Origin: Priestia megaterium
Lineage (GTDB): Bacteria; Bacillota; Bacilli; Bacillales; Bacillaceae_H
NCBI RefSeq assembly: GCF_023824195.1
Contig: NZ_CP085444.1
Coordinates: 62,505-126,504, forward strand
DNA: 64,000 nucleotides
Direction of reading: 5' to 3'
The stretch's first letter is position 1. Each line of letters opens with the position of its first letter. Positions 26,868-34,599 of this stretch are shown piece after piece. Under the pieces are notes generated by a model. It saw nothing but the letters and a program-made list of their open reading frames with translations, made no database searches and was not told the DNA's origin. Position numbers and translations under genes: made by a program.

Positions 26868-27218
26868 TTAGGAAAACACATCCGAGTTCCAGAAAATAAC
26901 TACTATAGATAAGATCAAACAGATTGTTGCAGGAATAACAGTTACAATAGATTGATGAGCTCGAAACATATGAGCATGTATGGCCCCCATCATGAGAATT
27001 ATAAATAATATGCCCGATCCTAAAACCAAGTGTTGATTCCAAATACCGCCGATCATTCCTATTGCTCCAATGAGTTCAATAAGTCCAATTGCAGACATGA
27101 ACCATAATGGGTATCGATAGTGCCGCCAATGTTCAACTTGAAACGGTATACGAAAAAGTTTTATAAATCCTCCTATTAAAATAAAGATTGCTAAAATCAC
27201 TTGCACAAAAGTGATCAT
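26868..27218 (-). CDS. DoxX-like membrane protein
   Basis: 116 aa, four helices, with FILIGGFIKLFRIP and the IGLIELIGAIGMIGGIW core of the DoxX_2 family. GGAGGAAG precedes the ATG. Family members are associated with redox and quinone functions, but no activity can be assigned. Monocistronic. Confidence 0.75.
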   Translation of the reverse strand: MITFVQVILAIFILIGGFIKLFRIPFQVEHWRHYRYPLWFMSAIGLIELIGAIGMIGGIWNQHLVLGSGILFIILMMGAIHAHMFRAHQSIVTVIPATICLILSIVVIFWNSDVFS

Positions 27219-27330
27219 CTAAGCTTCCTCCTTTTAATGATCTTGTTTAGAGATATTTTCAAGTAGGAATGAATGGATATATATTCCTTGTTGTATTTTA
27301 TCATTAATGATGAATTATTAAATTAAAATT

Positions 27331-27385
27331 ATGTATACCATATACACATTTAGTTAACATAATGAATGTTCTCGGTAGAAATAAA
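27331..27385 (+). repeat. Dispersed repeat copy
   Basis: ATGTATACCATATACA palindrome, TTAGTTAACATAATG and TCTCGGTAGAAATAAAAAA in order, abutting the terminator at 27383. Confidence 0.65.
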
Positions 27386-27413
27386 AAAGGACTTTAAATT
27401 TAAAGTCCTTTTT
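27383..27413. terminator. Bidirectional terminator (MFS gene)
   Basis: AAAAAGGACTTTAAA and TTTAAAGTCCTTTTT, a perfect palindrome 50 nt after the MFS stop. Confidence 0.8.
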
Positions 27414-27464
27414 ATGTTTCATCAATCTAATTGGAAAAAATAATTCATGCATTTTATATTGGAT

Positions 27465-28775
27465 TTAAACTTCTTTATTTACGTTAAGTGTACGCTCGTT
27501 TTTTCCTCCATGCGCCCATATTACAACTGGAATTAAGATTAAAGATAAAATGCCGCCACTTAATGATAAGGTTGCATAACTGGAATGAGCTACGACCATT
27601 CCAGATAAGGCCCCACCAGAAGCCCCTGCCAATGCAATTAAAACATCTATAGTTCCTTGAGTTTTGGCACGTGTAGATGGTTCCGTAGCATCAACAATTT
27701 GTGCAGTTCCACTTATCAAGCCTAGATTCCATCCCAATCCCAATAAACAAAGAGCAAGGACTAGAAAACCCATTGAACTACTTGGAGCTATAGCTGCTAC
27801 GAAACCCGCCAAAAGTAAGGTGACTCCAGAAGCAATCGTCATAGCCGTTCGTCCAATCTTATCAATCAGAATTCCTGTAACTAACGATGGAAGATACATG
27901 GAACCTATATGAGCTCCAATGACAATTCCTACTTCACGTAAACCGTGACCATGATGTCCCATATGTACAGGTGTCATGGTCATAATAGCAACCATTACAA
28001 TTTGAGTAAGTACCATAACTGTTGCACCAACAGCCACTCCTTTTTTATTAGTTGACTGTTCAGTATTTGTTAGATTTTGTTGAGTGTCACGTTTCTGTTT
28101 ATTCGCTTCTATTGCTCTTGCTATTAGTAGTGGATCTGGATGAAGCATAATAAAAAAGACAAGACCAGCTAATATATATGCAGCTGCTGCTAAAATGAAA
28201 GGCCCTGCAAGTGCCGGAACACCAATTGAAAGCGCAAAATGCCCCATTACATTAACTAAATTTGGGCCTGCAACAGCTCCAAAGGTGGTGAAAACCATGG
28301 CCATACTAACTGCAGTTGCCCGTTGTTTTGCGCTTGCTAAGTCTGTGCCTGCGTAACGAGCTTGTAGATTAGTTGCTGTTCCTGCTCCATAAATAAGAAG
28401 AGAAGCAAATAAGAGAAAAATACTATTTATAATGGCTGAAAAGATAACTCCAATTGCTCCAATTCCACCTACTATAAAGCCTGTTGCTAGACCAAAGCGA
28501 CGTCCATATCGTTGCGAAAGCCTTCCGACTGCTAAAGCAGCTCCTGCTGATCCTAAAGTAAACATAGCAGTTGGCAATCCTGAAACTGCATCTGTACCAA
28601 GCATTTGTTGAGCAAGGATTGCTCCTACAGTTATTCCAGCAGCAAGACCGGCTCCTCCAAAAATTTGTGAAAGGCCAACGATAAATAATGTACGCTTGTA
28701 TAACCTGTTCTTTTTTTCAGGAGAGTCAATATAACTTTGAATTAAATCATTCGTATACCTTGTCATGTTAAACAC
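27465..28775 (-). CDS. MFS transporter
   Basis: 436 aa with 12 helices. The loop 2-3 motif appears as GRLSQRYGRRFGLATG, and a central cytoplasmic loop (KRDTQQNLTNTEQSTNKKG) divides the halves. Sequence type is a drug/metabolite efflux MFS; the substrate is unknown. The start may be GTG 28775 or ATG 28766; neither has a perfect ribosome site. Monocistronic. Confidence 0.85.
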   Translation of the reverse strand: MFNMTRYTNDLIQSYIDSPEKKNRLYKRTLFIVGLSQIFGGAGLAAGITVGAILAQQMLGTDAVSGLPTAMFTLGSAGAALAVGRLSQRYGRRFGLATGFIVGGIGAIGVIFSAIINSIFLLFASLLIYGAGTATNLQARYAGTDLASAKQRATAVSMAMVFTTFGAVAGPNLVNVMGHFALSIGVPALAGPFILAAAAYILAGLVFFIMLHPDPLLIARAIEANKQKRDTQQNLTNTEQSTNKKGVAVGATVMVLTQIVMVAIMTMTPVHMGHHGHGLREVGIVIGAHIGSMYLPSLVTGILIDKIGRTAMTIASGVTLLLAGFVAAIAPSSSMGFLVLALCLLGLGWNLGLISGTAQIVDATEPSTRAKTQGTIDVLIALAGASGGALSGMVVAHSSYATLSLSGGILSLILIPVVIWAHGGKNERTLNVNKEV

Positions 28776-29019
28776 CCACTTACATTTTAGTTGTTAATCA
28801 ACTGTTTCCGTTTTTATAAATCCTCAACTATTTTGTCGAACTCTTGAAACTTTCCTCCTTTAAGATTTATTTAGGATAAATAACATTTCTATTATGGAAG
28901 AATTAGATAAAAACTCTTATTATTTAGTCTATATCATATACATAGTTAGTTGCTATGATTACAATTTTTCACAGAAATAAAGTCTATATATTTTCTATAT
29001 AGACTTTACTAATTTATTT

Positions 29020-29931
29020 TTATACTGAAGCTGAAACCTTTTCTTTTTTTCTGAGGTGTAAAAAGCCAGAAGCTACTAAAACACCTAAAATAACTAAACA
29101 TGTGCCTATTACTTGAGGTAATGCGATAAGGGTACCGGTTAAAATAGAAAGGATCATGGTGACTACTGGAACTAAATTAAAAAATAAAGACGTATTACTT
29201 GCGCCAATAGCAGCCATTCCCTTATTCTACCACAGATAGCCTAATACACTTGTAAATAGAGCCATAAAGAGAATAGCTCCCCAAGCTGACGATGTAACGT
29301 GTGACAAAGGTTGAGGGCTTGGTGAAAAAGCTGTTAAGATGACCAAACAAAGAGAACCAATAATCATTGTATAAGTAGTTGTCTCCATTGAGGAACTACC
29401 ACTCAAATATTTTCTTCCTAGTACACCATATAAAGCCCAACATAGATTCCCTGCTAAAATGAGTAAATCACCTTTAGAAATGGATAGTGTTTGAATAATT
29501 TCTAACGAACCTTGCGTTAAGACAAGGGTAACGCCTACTAAGGCAAAAGATATACCCAGCATCTGCTGTTTTGTAATGGGATTTTTTAAAATAAAATAAG
29601 CAAAAAGTGCAGTTACCAGAGGATTAGTTCCCATGATGAGGGCCCCATTTAAAGGGGACGTATAGTGCATTCCTAGAAAGAAAAAAGCATTGAATCCAAA
29701 AATCCCTATGATGCCAAGTAAAATATACATTTTCCAATAAATCATAATGGTTTCTACCTTTATTTGTTTTTGTAATCCTAATATCAGAACCATAACAAGT
29801 GCAGCAATTCCAAATAGCCATGCTGCAGCACTTGCAGGGGAGAAATAGTGAACAGCATACTTAGCTATGTTGAACGTAGCACCTGTAAAGATAGCGAAAC
29901 CTATTAACATAAGGTATATTCTACTTTTCAT
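29020..29931 (-). pseudogene. EamA-family transporter interrupted by one amber codon
   Basis: A complete ten-helix EamA protein (about 303 codons) in a single frame except for a TAG at 29227-29229. The flanks read TSVLGYLW, stop, NKGMAAIGASNTSLFF, where relatives have a second tryptophan, so a TGG to TAG change explains it. All else, including the second EamA repeat, looks healthy, which suggests a recent mutation. It overlaps the MerR gene by 11 bp and would be co-transcribed with it. Confidence 0.85.
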
Positions 29932-30328
29932 CTTTCAAATCTCCAATCATTGTTTCATACGTCTCTAATTTCTCTTTGGTCACATTCATAACTGTTTCAA
30001 TCGCTTGTTTTTGCTTTTCTAGAAGAAGTAAATGTTTATTCAAAATATCTGCCCTCGTTTGAATCTTTTTTAATTGAATGGCTGTAGAATCAATATTTTC
30101 TAGGAGACATCCATCCTTTAAAAATTCCTGGATATCTTCCAAAGACATTCCTGTTTGTTTTAACATTTTCATAAATTTGAGAAGGCGAATTTCACCTTCT
30201 GTATATCTTCTTTTTCCACCTTTTCTTAACGGTGAAGACAATAACCCAATCTTTTCATAATAACGCAATGTATGTGCAGAAAGACCGGTCATTCTTGCTA
30301 CTTCTTGAATACTGAATAAATTTTCCAT
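29921..30328 (-). CDS. MerR-family regulator (AdhR/YfmP-like)
   Basis: 135 aa. The N-terminal MerR helix-turn-helix is canonical (FSIQEVARMTGLSAHTLRYY, KIGLLSSPLRKGGKRRY), followed by a C-terminal coiled-coil dimer helix. It lacks a metal-binding cysteine cluster, so it belongs with the AdhR-like members that respond to carbonyls or electrophiles. It is divergent from a carboxymuconolactone-decarboxylase-like gene whose promoter has the typical 19-bp MerR spacer. Confidence 0.88.
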   Translation of the reverse strand: MENLFSIQEVARMTGLSAHTLRYYEKIGLLSSPLRKGGKRRYTEGEIRLLKFMKMLKQTGMSLEDIQEFLKDGCLLENIDSTAIQLKKIQTRADILNKHLLLLEKQKQAIETVMNVTKEKLETYETMIGDLKDEK

Positions 30329-30359
30329 ATGAGCAATTATAACATGATAAATAAAAGTC

Positions 30360-30390
30360 TTGCTTTAGAGCGCACTCTAAAGATTACTAT
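30360..30390 (+). promoter_or_regulatory. MerR-type promoter with 19-bp spacer and palindrome
   Basis: TTGCTT (30360-30365) and TACTAT (30385-30390) are 19 bp apart. The perfect dyad CTTTAGAG-CGCA-CTCTAAAG (30363-30382) fills the spacer, the architecture that MerR proteins untwist to activate. Confidence 0.8.
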
Positions 30391-30433
30391 TTAATTTATA
30401 GATAAAATCACTACATTTTAAGGAGAGATTCAA

Positions 30434-30826
30434 TTGATAAACGAACGCTATGAAAATGGATGGAAAAAGTTAATGGAGGTAGATGGAGAAGGAGGAAAAC
30501 GAGTAATTGAATCATTAAAGGACATTGCTCCTGATCTTGGAAGGTATGTCATCGAGTTTGCCTTTGGAGATATCTATAAAAGAAAAGGAATTAGTCTACA
30601 GCAAAAACAGTTGGTAACTATAGCCTCACTAGCGACACAAGGGGGATGTGAGCCACAACTAAATGTCCATATTAATGCAGCTCTTAACGTGGGGCTTACT
30701 GCAAATGACATAGTGGAGGTTATTATACACTGTATTCCATATACCGGTTTTCCAAAAGTTTTAAATGCAGTTTTTGTTGCTAAACAAGTTTTCGAAGAAA
30801 GAGATTTAAAAGTAACTACTAAATAA
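30434..30826 (+). CDS. Carboxymuconolactone decarboxylase/AhpD-like protein
   Basis: 130 aa of the CMD family: the VIEFAFGDIYKRKGISLQQK entry and QLVTIASLATQGGCEPQLNVHINAALNVG core fit gamma-carboxymuconolactone decarboxylase relatives. The AhpD CxxC is absent; only one Cys remains. The start is TTG at 30434, with AAGGAGAG at good spacing. It is the probable target of the divergent MerR regulator, suggesting a carbonyl or quinone stress role. Confidence 0.85.
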   Translation: MINERYENGWKKLMEVDGEGGKRVIESLKDIAPDLGRYVIEFAFGDIYKRKGISLQQKQLVTIASLATQGGCEPQLNVHINAALNVGLTANDIVEVIIHCIPYTGFPKVLNAVFVAKQVFEERDLKVTTK

Positions 30827-30833
30827 AAAAGCC

Positions 30834-30881
30834 TGTATACGACATAAAAAGTTAGGTAACATAATGGATTTTATTAGAAAT
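30834..30881 (+). repeat. Dispersed repeat copy
   Basis: TGTATACGACATAAA, GTTAGGTAACATAATGG and TTTTATTAGAAAT, followed at once by the terminator at 30891-30914. Confidence 0.55.
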
Positions 30882-30890
30882 CATATACAA

Positions 30891-30914
30891 AAAAGCCCTG
30901 TTATTAAGGGCTTT
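30891..30914. terminator. Bidirectional terminator
   Basis: AAAAAGCCC and GGGCTTTCA arms between convergent genes. Confidence 0.65.
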
Positions 30915-30941
30915 CACTTGTTTATTCTTATATATTTAATG

Positions 30942-31445
30942 TTACATTTTGGGAGCTTCCATACCGAAATTCGCCCATTCTTCTTTTGATGGCCCATAAA
31001 TACCTGGAACGGTTAATCCTGCTTGTCTCATAAGAACGGTCATTTGTCCCCGATGGTGGGTTTGATGTTGTATTAAAAACATTAAAAGTGACCCATTTGG
31101 TATTTTCTGACCTAAAAAGTCTACTCGTTCTTCTAACGTTTTGTCGATCCATTGAGTTTTTAATGCTTGTACAAATGCGTCACTTGCTTGCTGATAGCTG
31201 TCTGCTATAAACTGAGCCGTAGTAGGAACGGGCCAATCTTTAGACGGTGCTTCAAATGTTAAGTTAGTATTTGAAGCAATTATGTGAATGGAAGCTACTG
31301 TATGCCAAGCAATACGTCCTAAAGTCCAATTTTGTGAAGTAATTTCCTGTTTAAGCGACCCATCAGTTAAATTTTTTAGTAGTCTCCGAGTAGCATTTGC
31401 TTCATATTCCCAAGACCTTAAAAAACTATCTAAACTTTGAAACAT
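30942..31445 (-). CDS. DinB-like four-helix metal-binding protein
   Basis: 167 aa. The DinB/YfiT metal triad is visible: His in RIAWHTVASIH (about residue 48) and HQTHHRGQ near 127-134. Such proteins are putative thiol-dependent S-transferases of the bacillithiol group or are stress induced. GGGGGAAT precedes the ATG. Function is a family-level guess. Confidence 0.82.
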   Translation of the reverse strand: MFQSLDSFLRSWEYEANATRRLLKNLTDGSLKQEITSQNWTLGRIAWHTVASIHIIASNTNLTFEAPSKDWPVPTTAQFIADSYQQASDAFVQALKTQWIDKTLEERVDFLGQKIPNGSLLMFLIQHQTHHRGQMTVLMRQAGLTVPGIYGPSKEEWANFGMEAPKM

Positions 31446-32129
31446 AAAATTCCCCCTTTTGTTTATCCTTTTAATTCCATTTTAACAATAGTTATATTAT
31501 AAAACACTATGTATAAAACGTTCATTCCTAGTTTACGTAAGCACGGTTATAGGTAGTCATAACACAAAGTAGGAAACATAAAATATAGTAAGGAACTATC
31601 AGCCTGATCTTTCCTTAAGAAAAAACAATCCAACTCCCACGGATTGTTTTTTCTCTTTTTATGTAAATGATTAATTTTTTACATATTGAGCAAACTACAC
31701 CAGACGCCGTGAGGCATCATAAAATGACTCTCCATTCCTTACGGGGACAGAAAAAGCCACTGATTAGGTCCAGTGGCTTTTCTTGTTTTCAGACTGTATA
31801 TGATATACAAAGTTAGTTAACATAATGCATTTTCTAGGAACAAAAAACAGCCTTTGAAAGGCTGCTTTTTTCCTCTTAAAAGTTCTTTGAGAGCTTAAAA
31901 TATAATTTCATTTACTTCTTTTAATGTAACGAACCTGCCACCCAGCGCATTATTATGAACCTTTTGGAATTATTGTTCCAAGGGGTTTTTTAGGTGATAT
32001 ATGTAGCTATAATATGATTTTTCGTTTTATTGGAATTACTTTTTGCGGTATAACGTAAAATGTTTGTGTTATATACAAACAGATATGCGGTGCATCGTAC
32101 TCTATTTTCCAATAAAATGAAAAACGAAG
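31446..32129. other. Intergenic region rich in hairpins
   Basis: Holds a terminator (AAAAAACAATCC and GGATTGTTTTTT, about 31620-31655), a full composite dispersed repeat (31688-31850) and a plus-strand hairpin-terminator at about 31955-31990. Imperfect 20-bp inverted arms, TTTTTCGTTTTATTGGAA near 32012-32032 and its complement near 32109-32131, may mark a small MITE-like insertion. No gene. Confidence 0.5.
31688..31850 (+). repeat. Composite dispersed repeat, full copy
   Basis: Order: GCAAACTAC with AGACGCCGTGAGGCATCA; a hairpin (AAAAGCCACTG and CAGTGGCTTTT); TGTATATGATATACA; AGTTAGTTAACATAATG; TTTTCTAGG; then another hairpin (AGCCTTTGAAAGGCT). The same order recurs at 52188, 55282 and 56676, with different hairpin sequences. 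Confidence 0.7.
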
Positions 32130-33077
32130 TCAAACATCATTAGTTTTTTCCAGAGATAATTCAGTCTTTTTTTTCTGTCTAGTTTGTGTAGCATGTTTTA
32201 CCGAAACGAGATATACCCCTATTGTAATAAAGATGACGCTTACCAAAGTACTGACAGTTAAATGCTTACCTAAAATCATCCATTCAAATAGAATGCTGAG
32301 TAAGGGAATAAATAAAAGAGAAGCTGAAGCAACCGTTGTATTAACTTTTGAGAGTATAAAATACCATCCTGTAAAACAGTATGCTGAAGCAATTATGCCA
32401 GTGAAGAGGACAATTAATAAGGCCTCCGTACTCCAATTTATAGGTTTATGAAATTCCATTATTAGTGAGGCGATTGAAATTCCTATGGTTCCAAATATCA
32501 TTTGCCATGCTGATATAGTAAGTTTATTTGACGAAGTAAAGTTTTTTTTCATGTATATATTAGAAGCGCCCCAAGAAATAGCACCTAACATAAGCAAAAA
32601 TTCACCTAGAATCACATTCCAGTTAGAAGACAATATTAAATCTAACCCTAATATTGAAATTAATCCGATTAAAGAGATACCAAGACCTATTACCTGTCTT
32701 GAACTAATTTTTTCTTTTAGAACTAAATATCCAATTATGGCGCTCCAAATGGGCATGGAATAAATGATGATAGAAGCTTGCCCTACATTGATAAACATCA
32801 TTCCATATAAAACTAATAGAAACACTGAAGTAGTTTGTAATAAACCTAAAATTATAGTTTTAAACCATAGGCCTTTTGGAAATAAGGGGGCTCTGAATAT
32901 AAGTAATACTAGTAACATACATAAGCTTCCTATAAAAAAGCGTAAAGCCGCAAATTTAAAAGGGGGAATAGACTCTAGACCTATCTTGGTAATAACCCAC
33001 CCATAACTCCAAGACAATATGATACTGAGAAGAAGTAAATAGGTAATAAATTGAGATCTTTTTTTGGTAATGTGCAT
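32130..33077 (-). CDS. EamA-family (DMT) transporter
   Basis: About 315 aa, ten helices in two EamA repeats (SYGWVITKIGLESIPPFKFA at the start of helix 1, GAISWGASNIYMKK at the second repeat). Start 33077 has GGAGG 8 nt upstream. It lies upstream of and divergent from the tRNA-Cys array; whether it belongs to the biosynthetic island is unclear. The island has its own EamA gene at 43794. Confidence 0.85.
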   Translation of the reverse strand: MHITKKRSQFITYLLLLSIILSWSYGWVITKIGLESIPPFKFAALRFFIGSLCMLLVLLIFRAPLFPKGLWFKTIILGLLQTTSVFLLVLYGMMFINVGQASIIIYSMPIWSAIIGYLVLKEKISSRQVIGLGISLIGLISILGLDLILSSNWNVILGEFLLMLGAISWGASNIYMKKNFTSSNKLTISAWQMIFGTIGISIASLIMEFHKPINWSTEALLIVLFTGIIASAYCFTGWYFILSKVNTTVASASLLFIPLLSILFEWMILGKHLTVSTLVSVIFITIGVYLVSVKHATQTRQKKKTELSLEKTNDV

Positions 33078-33151
33078 AATTTTTTCCTCCATACAAATTT
33101 TTTATATAAAATTAATATCATATATTAACAAAAATGTAAAACATTATAAAT

Positions 33152-33226
33152 GGCGGTGTAGCCAAGTCGGTAAGGCAAGGGACTGCAAATCCTTGATCCT
33201 AGGTTCAAATCCTAGCGCCGTCTCCA
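33152..33226 (+). tRNA. tRNA-Cys(GCA), copy 1
   Basis: 75 nt including encoded CCA. The 7-bp acceptor stem (GGCGGTG with CGCCGTC) includes two G-U pairs; D-arm GCC/GGC; anticodon loop CTGCAAA (GCA); T-arm CTAGG-TTCAAAT-CCTAG; discriminator U73 as required for Cys. Copies 1 and 2 have a G28-U42 wobble in the anticodon stem. Confidence 0.96.
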
Positions 33227-33296
33227 TTATCTTAAGAAATTAATTTGTATGAATTTAATATTTAGACTAAAGGGTATCCATTCATAAATATAAAAT

Positions 33297-33371
33297 GGCG
33301 GTGTAGCCAAGTCGGTAAGGCAAGGGACTGCAAATCCTTGATCCTAGGTTCAAATCCTAGCGCCGTCTCCA
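33297..33371 (+). tRNA. tRNA-Cys(GCA), copy 2
   Basis: Identical to copy 1. It begins exactly 145 bp after it; the 70-bp spacer (TTATCTTAAGAAATTAATTT at its start) is repeated unchanged between copies. Confidence 0.96.
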
Positions 33372-33441
33372 TTATCTTAAGAAATTAATTTGTATGAATT
33401 TAATATTTAGACTAAAGGGTATCCATTCATAAATATAAAAT

Positions 33442-33516
33442 GGCGGTGTAGCCAAGTCGGTAAGGCAAAGGACTGCAAATCCTTGATCCTAGGTTCAAAT
33501 CCTAGCGCCGTCTCCA
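33442..33516 (+). tRNA. tRNA-Cys(GCA), copy 3
   Basis: One base differs from copies 1 and 2: A instead of G at position 28, turning the G-U wobble into an A-U pair. Otherwise identical, again at +145 bp. Confidence 0.96.
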
Positions 33517-33586
33517 TTATCTTAAGAAATTAATTTGTATGAATTTAATATTTAGACTAAAGGGTATCCATTCATAAATATAAAAT

Positions 33587-33661
33587 GGCGGTGTAGCCAA
33601 GTCGGTAAGGCAAAGGACTGCAAATCCTTGATCCTAGGTTCAAATCCTAGCGCCGTCTCCA
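33587..33661 (+). tRNA. tRNA-Cys(GCA), copy 4
   Basis: Identical to copy 3, at +145 bp. Its CCA end is 25 nt upstream of the next start codon, so tRNA and mRNA are very probably one transcript. Confidence 0.96.
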
Positions 33662-33686
33662 TTAAACTAAAGGGGTAGTGATTTAT

Positions 33687-34577
33687 ATGGCTGTAACGAA
33701 TAAATCTGGTATCAAATCAACTCATGAACTTGTAGAATCTGAAGAAAAGTTACTTAATCTAATTAGAAATGAGTTAAAAGTTAGCGAATATAAAGATCTA
33801 GTTGTGATGGCGGGCCATTTCATGTTGTTCATGGATGAACATAAAAATGAACTGATTCCAGGGGTAATTGAAGAGCAGGATAATCAAATTATTAGAGAAC
33901 GTGTTGAGCAAAGAGTGGGCATTTTCCCAAAATACACATGGGAACTTGGAGTTGAAATAGCAAAGGAATTCTCGGATGAATTTGACGAAAAGAAATTTCT
34001 TTTACTAATTAATGACTGGCAATATGTACCTGCAAAGAATGTGTCAGCTAGTGAATTAAGGGCACAGTTCTATGAGAAATTTAGCTTTCCAACATCTTAT
34101 ATGAAAGTTCTAGAAAACTCTAAAGTATTCTCAGAGAGGAATATCCTAAAAAGTAGAAAGCATGACCTTGCATTTCCAGAAACATGGCTTAAATATAGAT
34201 TTCAAAAGAGTGCAAACAAACTCGTTAAAGAAGGTAAGTTAGAAAAGAAAGTTTTAAATAATCAAACTAAAGACTCAGAAGTTACATTTTTAGATGAGAA
34301 CGGAAATTATAAAACCTTAATTAGTTGTGGAATTACAGGATGTGCCGGAGAAATTACTGAAATGATTTCTGAAGTTTACAAAGATGGAAAAAGACTAATG
34401 CTTGTATTTGCTCCAGGTGAGTGTTATCAGCCCGTTAAAACTGGGGTAGAAATAGCACTAAATCTTTACAAATTAACAGGCATGAAGATAATAATTGCAG
34501 ATCCAGGTGGGAGTGGAGAAATGTCTAAAGAAGAAATCTATAGCAAAATGGTGAATTTTTCTGTTTTTGAAAGCTAA
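33687..34577 (+). CDS. Unrecognised 296-aa protein linked to the tRNA-Cys array
   Basis: I do not recognise a family. ATG 33687 is chosen over GTG 33678 because AAAGGGG lies 10 nt upstream. The protein is soluble and rich in Lys/Glu, with no signal peptide or membrane helix. The N-terminal 170 residues are mostly helical (EEKLLNLIRNELKVSEYKDL). The last 90 carry conserved-looking Gly/Cys patches: LISCGITGCAGEITEMI (two cysteines), LVFAPGECYQP (third) and IIADPGGSGEM. Three cysteines next to a cysteine desulfurase suggest a persulfide acceptor or sulfur-inserting enzyme; the tRNA-Cys array suggests a Cys-tRNA user. Both are inference. Confidence 0.85.
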   Translation: MAVTNKSGIKSTHELVESEEKLLNLIRNELKVSEYKDLVVMAGHFMLFMDEHKNELIPGVIEEQDNQIIRERVEQRVGIFPKYTWELGVEIAKEFSDEFDEKKFLLLINDWQYVPAKNVSASELRAQFYEKFSFPTSYMKVLENSKVFSERNILKSRKHDLAFPETWLKYRFQKSANKLVKEGKLEKKVLNNQTKDSEVTFLDENGNYKTLISCGITGCAGEITEMISEVYKDGKRLMLVFAPGECYQPVKTGVEIALNLYKLTGMKIIIADPGGSGEMSKEEIYSKMVNFSVFES

Positions 34578-34599
34578 GCTGAAAGTAGAGGTTTAATAA

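Larger units (their letters stand above)
33152..33661 (+). repeat. Tandem array, 145-bp unit, four tRNA genes and three spacers
   Basis: Three complete 145-bp units plus a final tRNA. The spacers look identical by eye. The end of each spacer (GACTAAAGGGTAT) resembles the ribosome site region of the following gene (AACTAAAGGGGTAG), so the array probably grew by unequal exchange from a tRNA-gene junction. Confidence 0.9.

Noticed and set aside
26758..27042. 94-codon minus-strand frame overlapping the DoxX-like gene
   Set aside because: Out-of-frame shadow of a clearly coding gene.
33152..33661. CRISPR-like array from the regular 145-bp repeats
   Set aside because: The repeated units are tRNA-Cys genes with identical spacers; CRISPR spacers would be unique and shorter.
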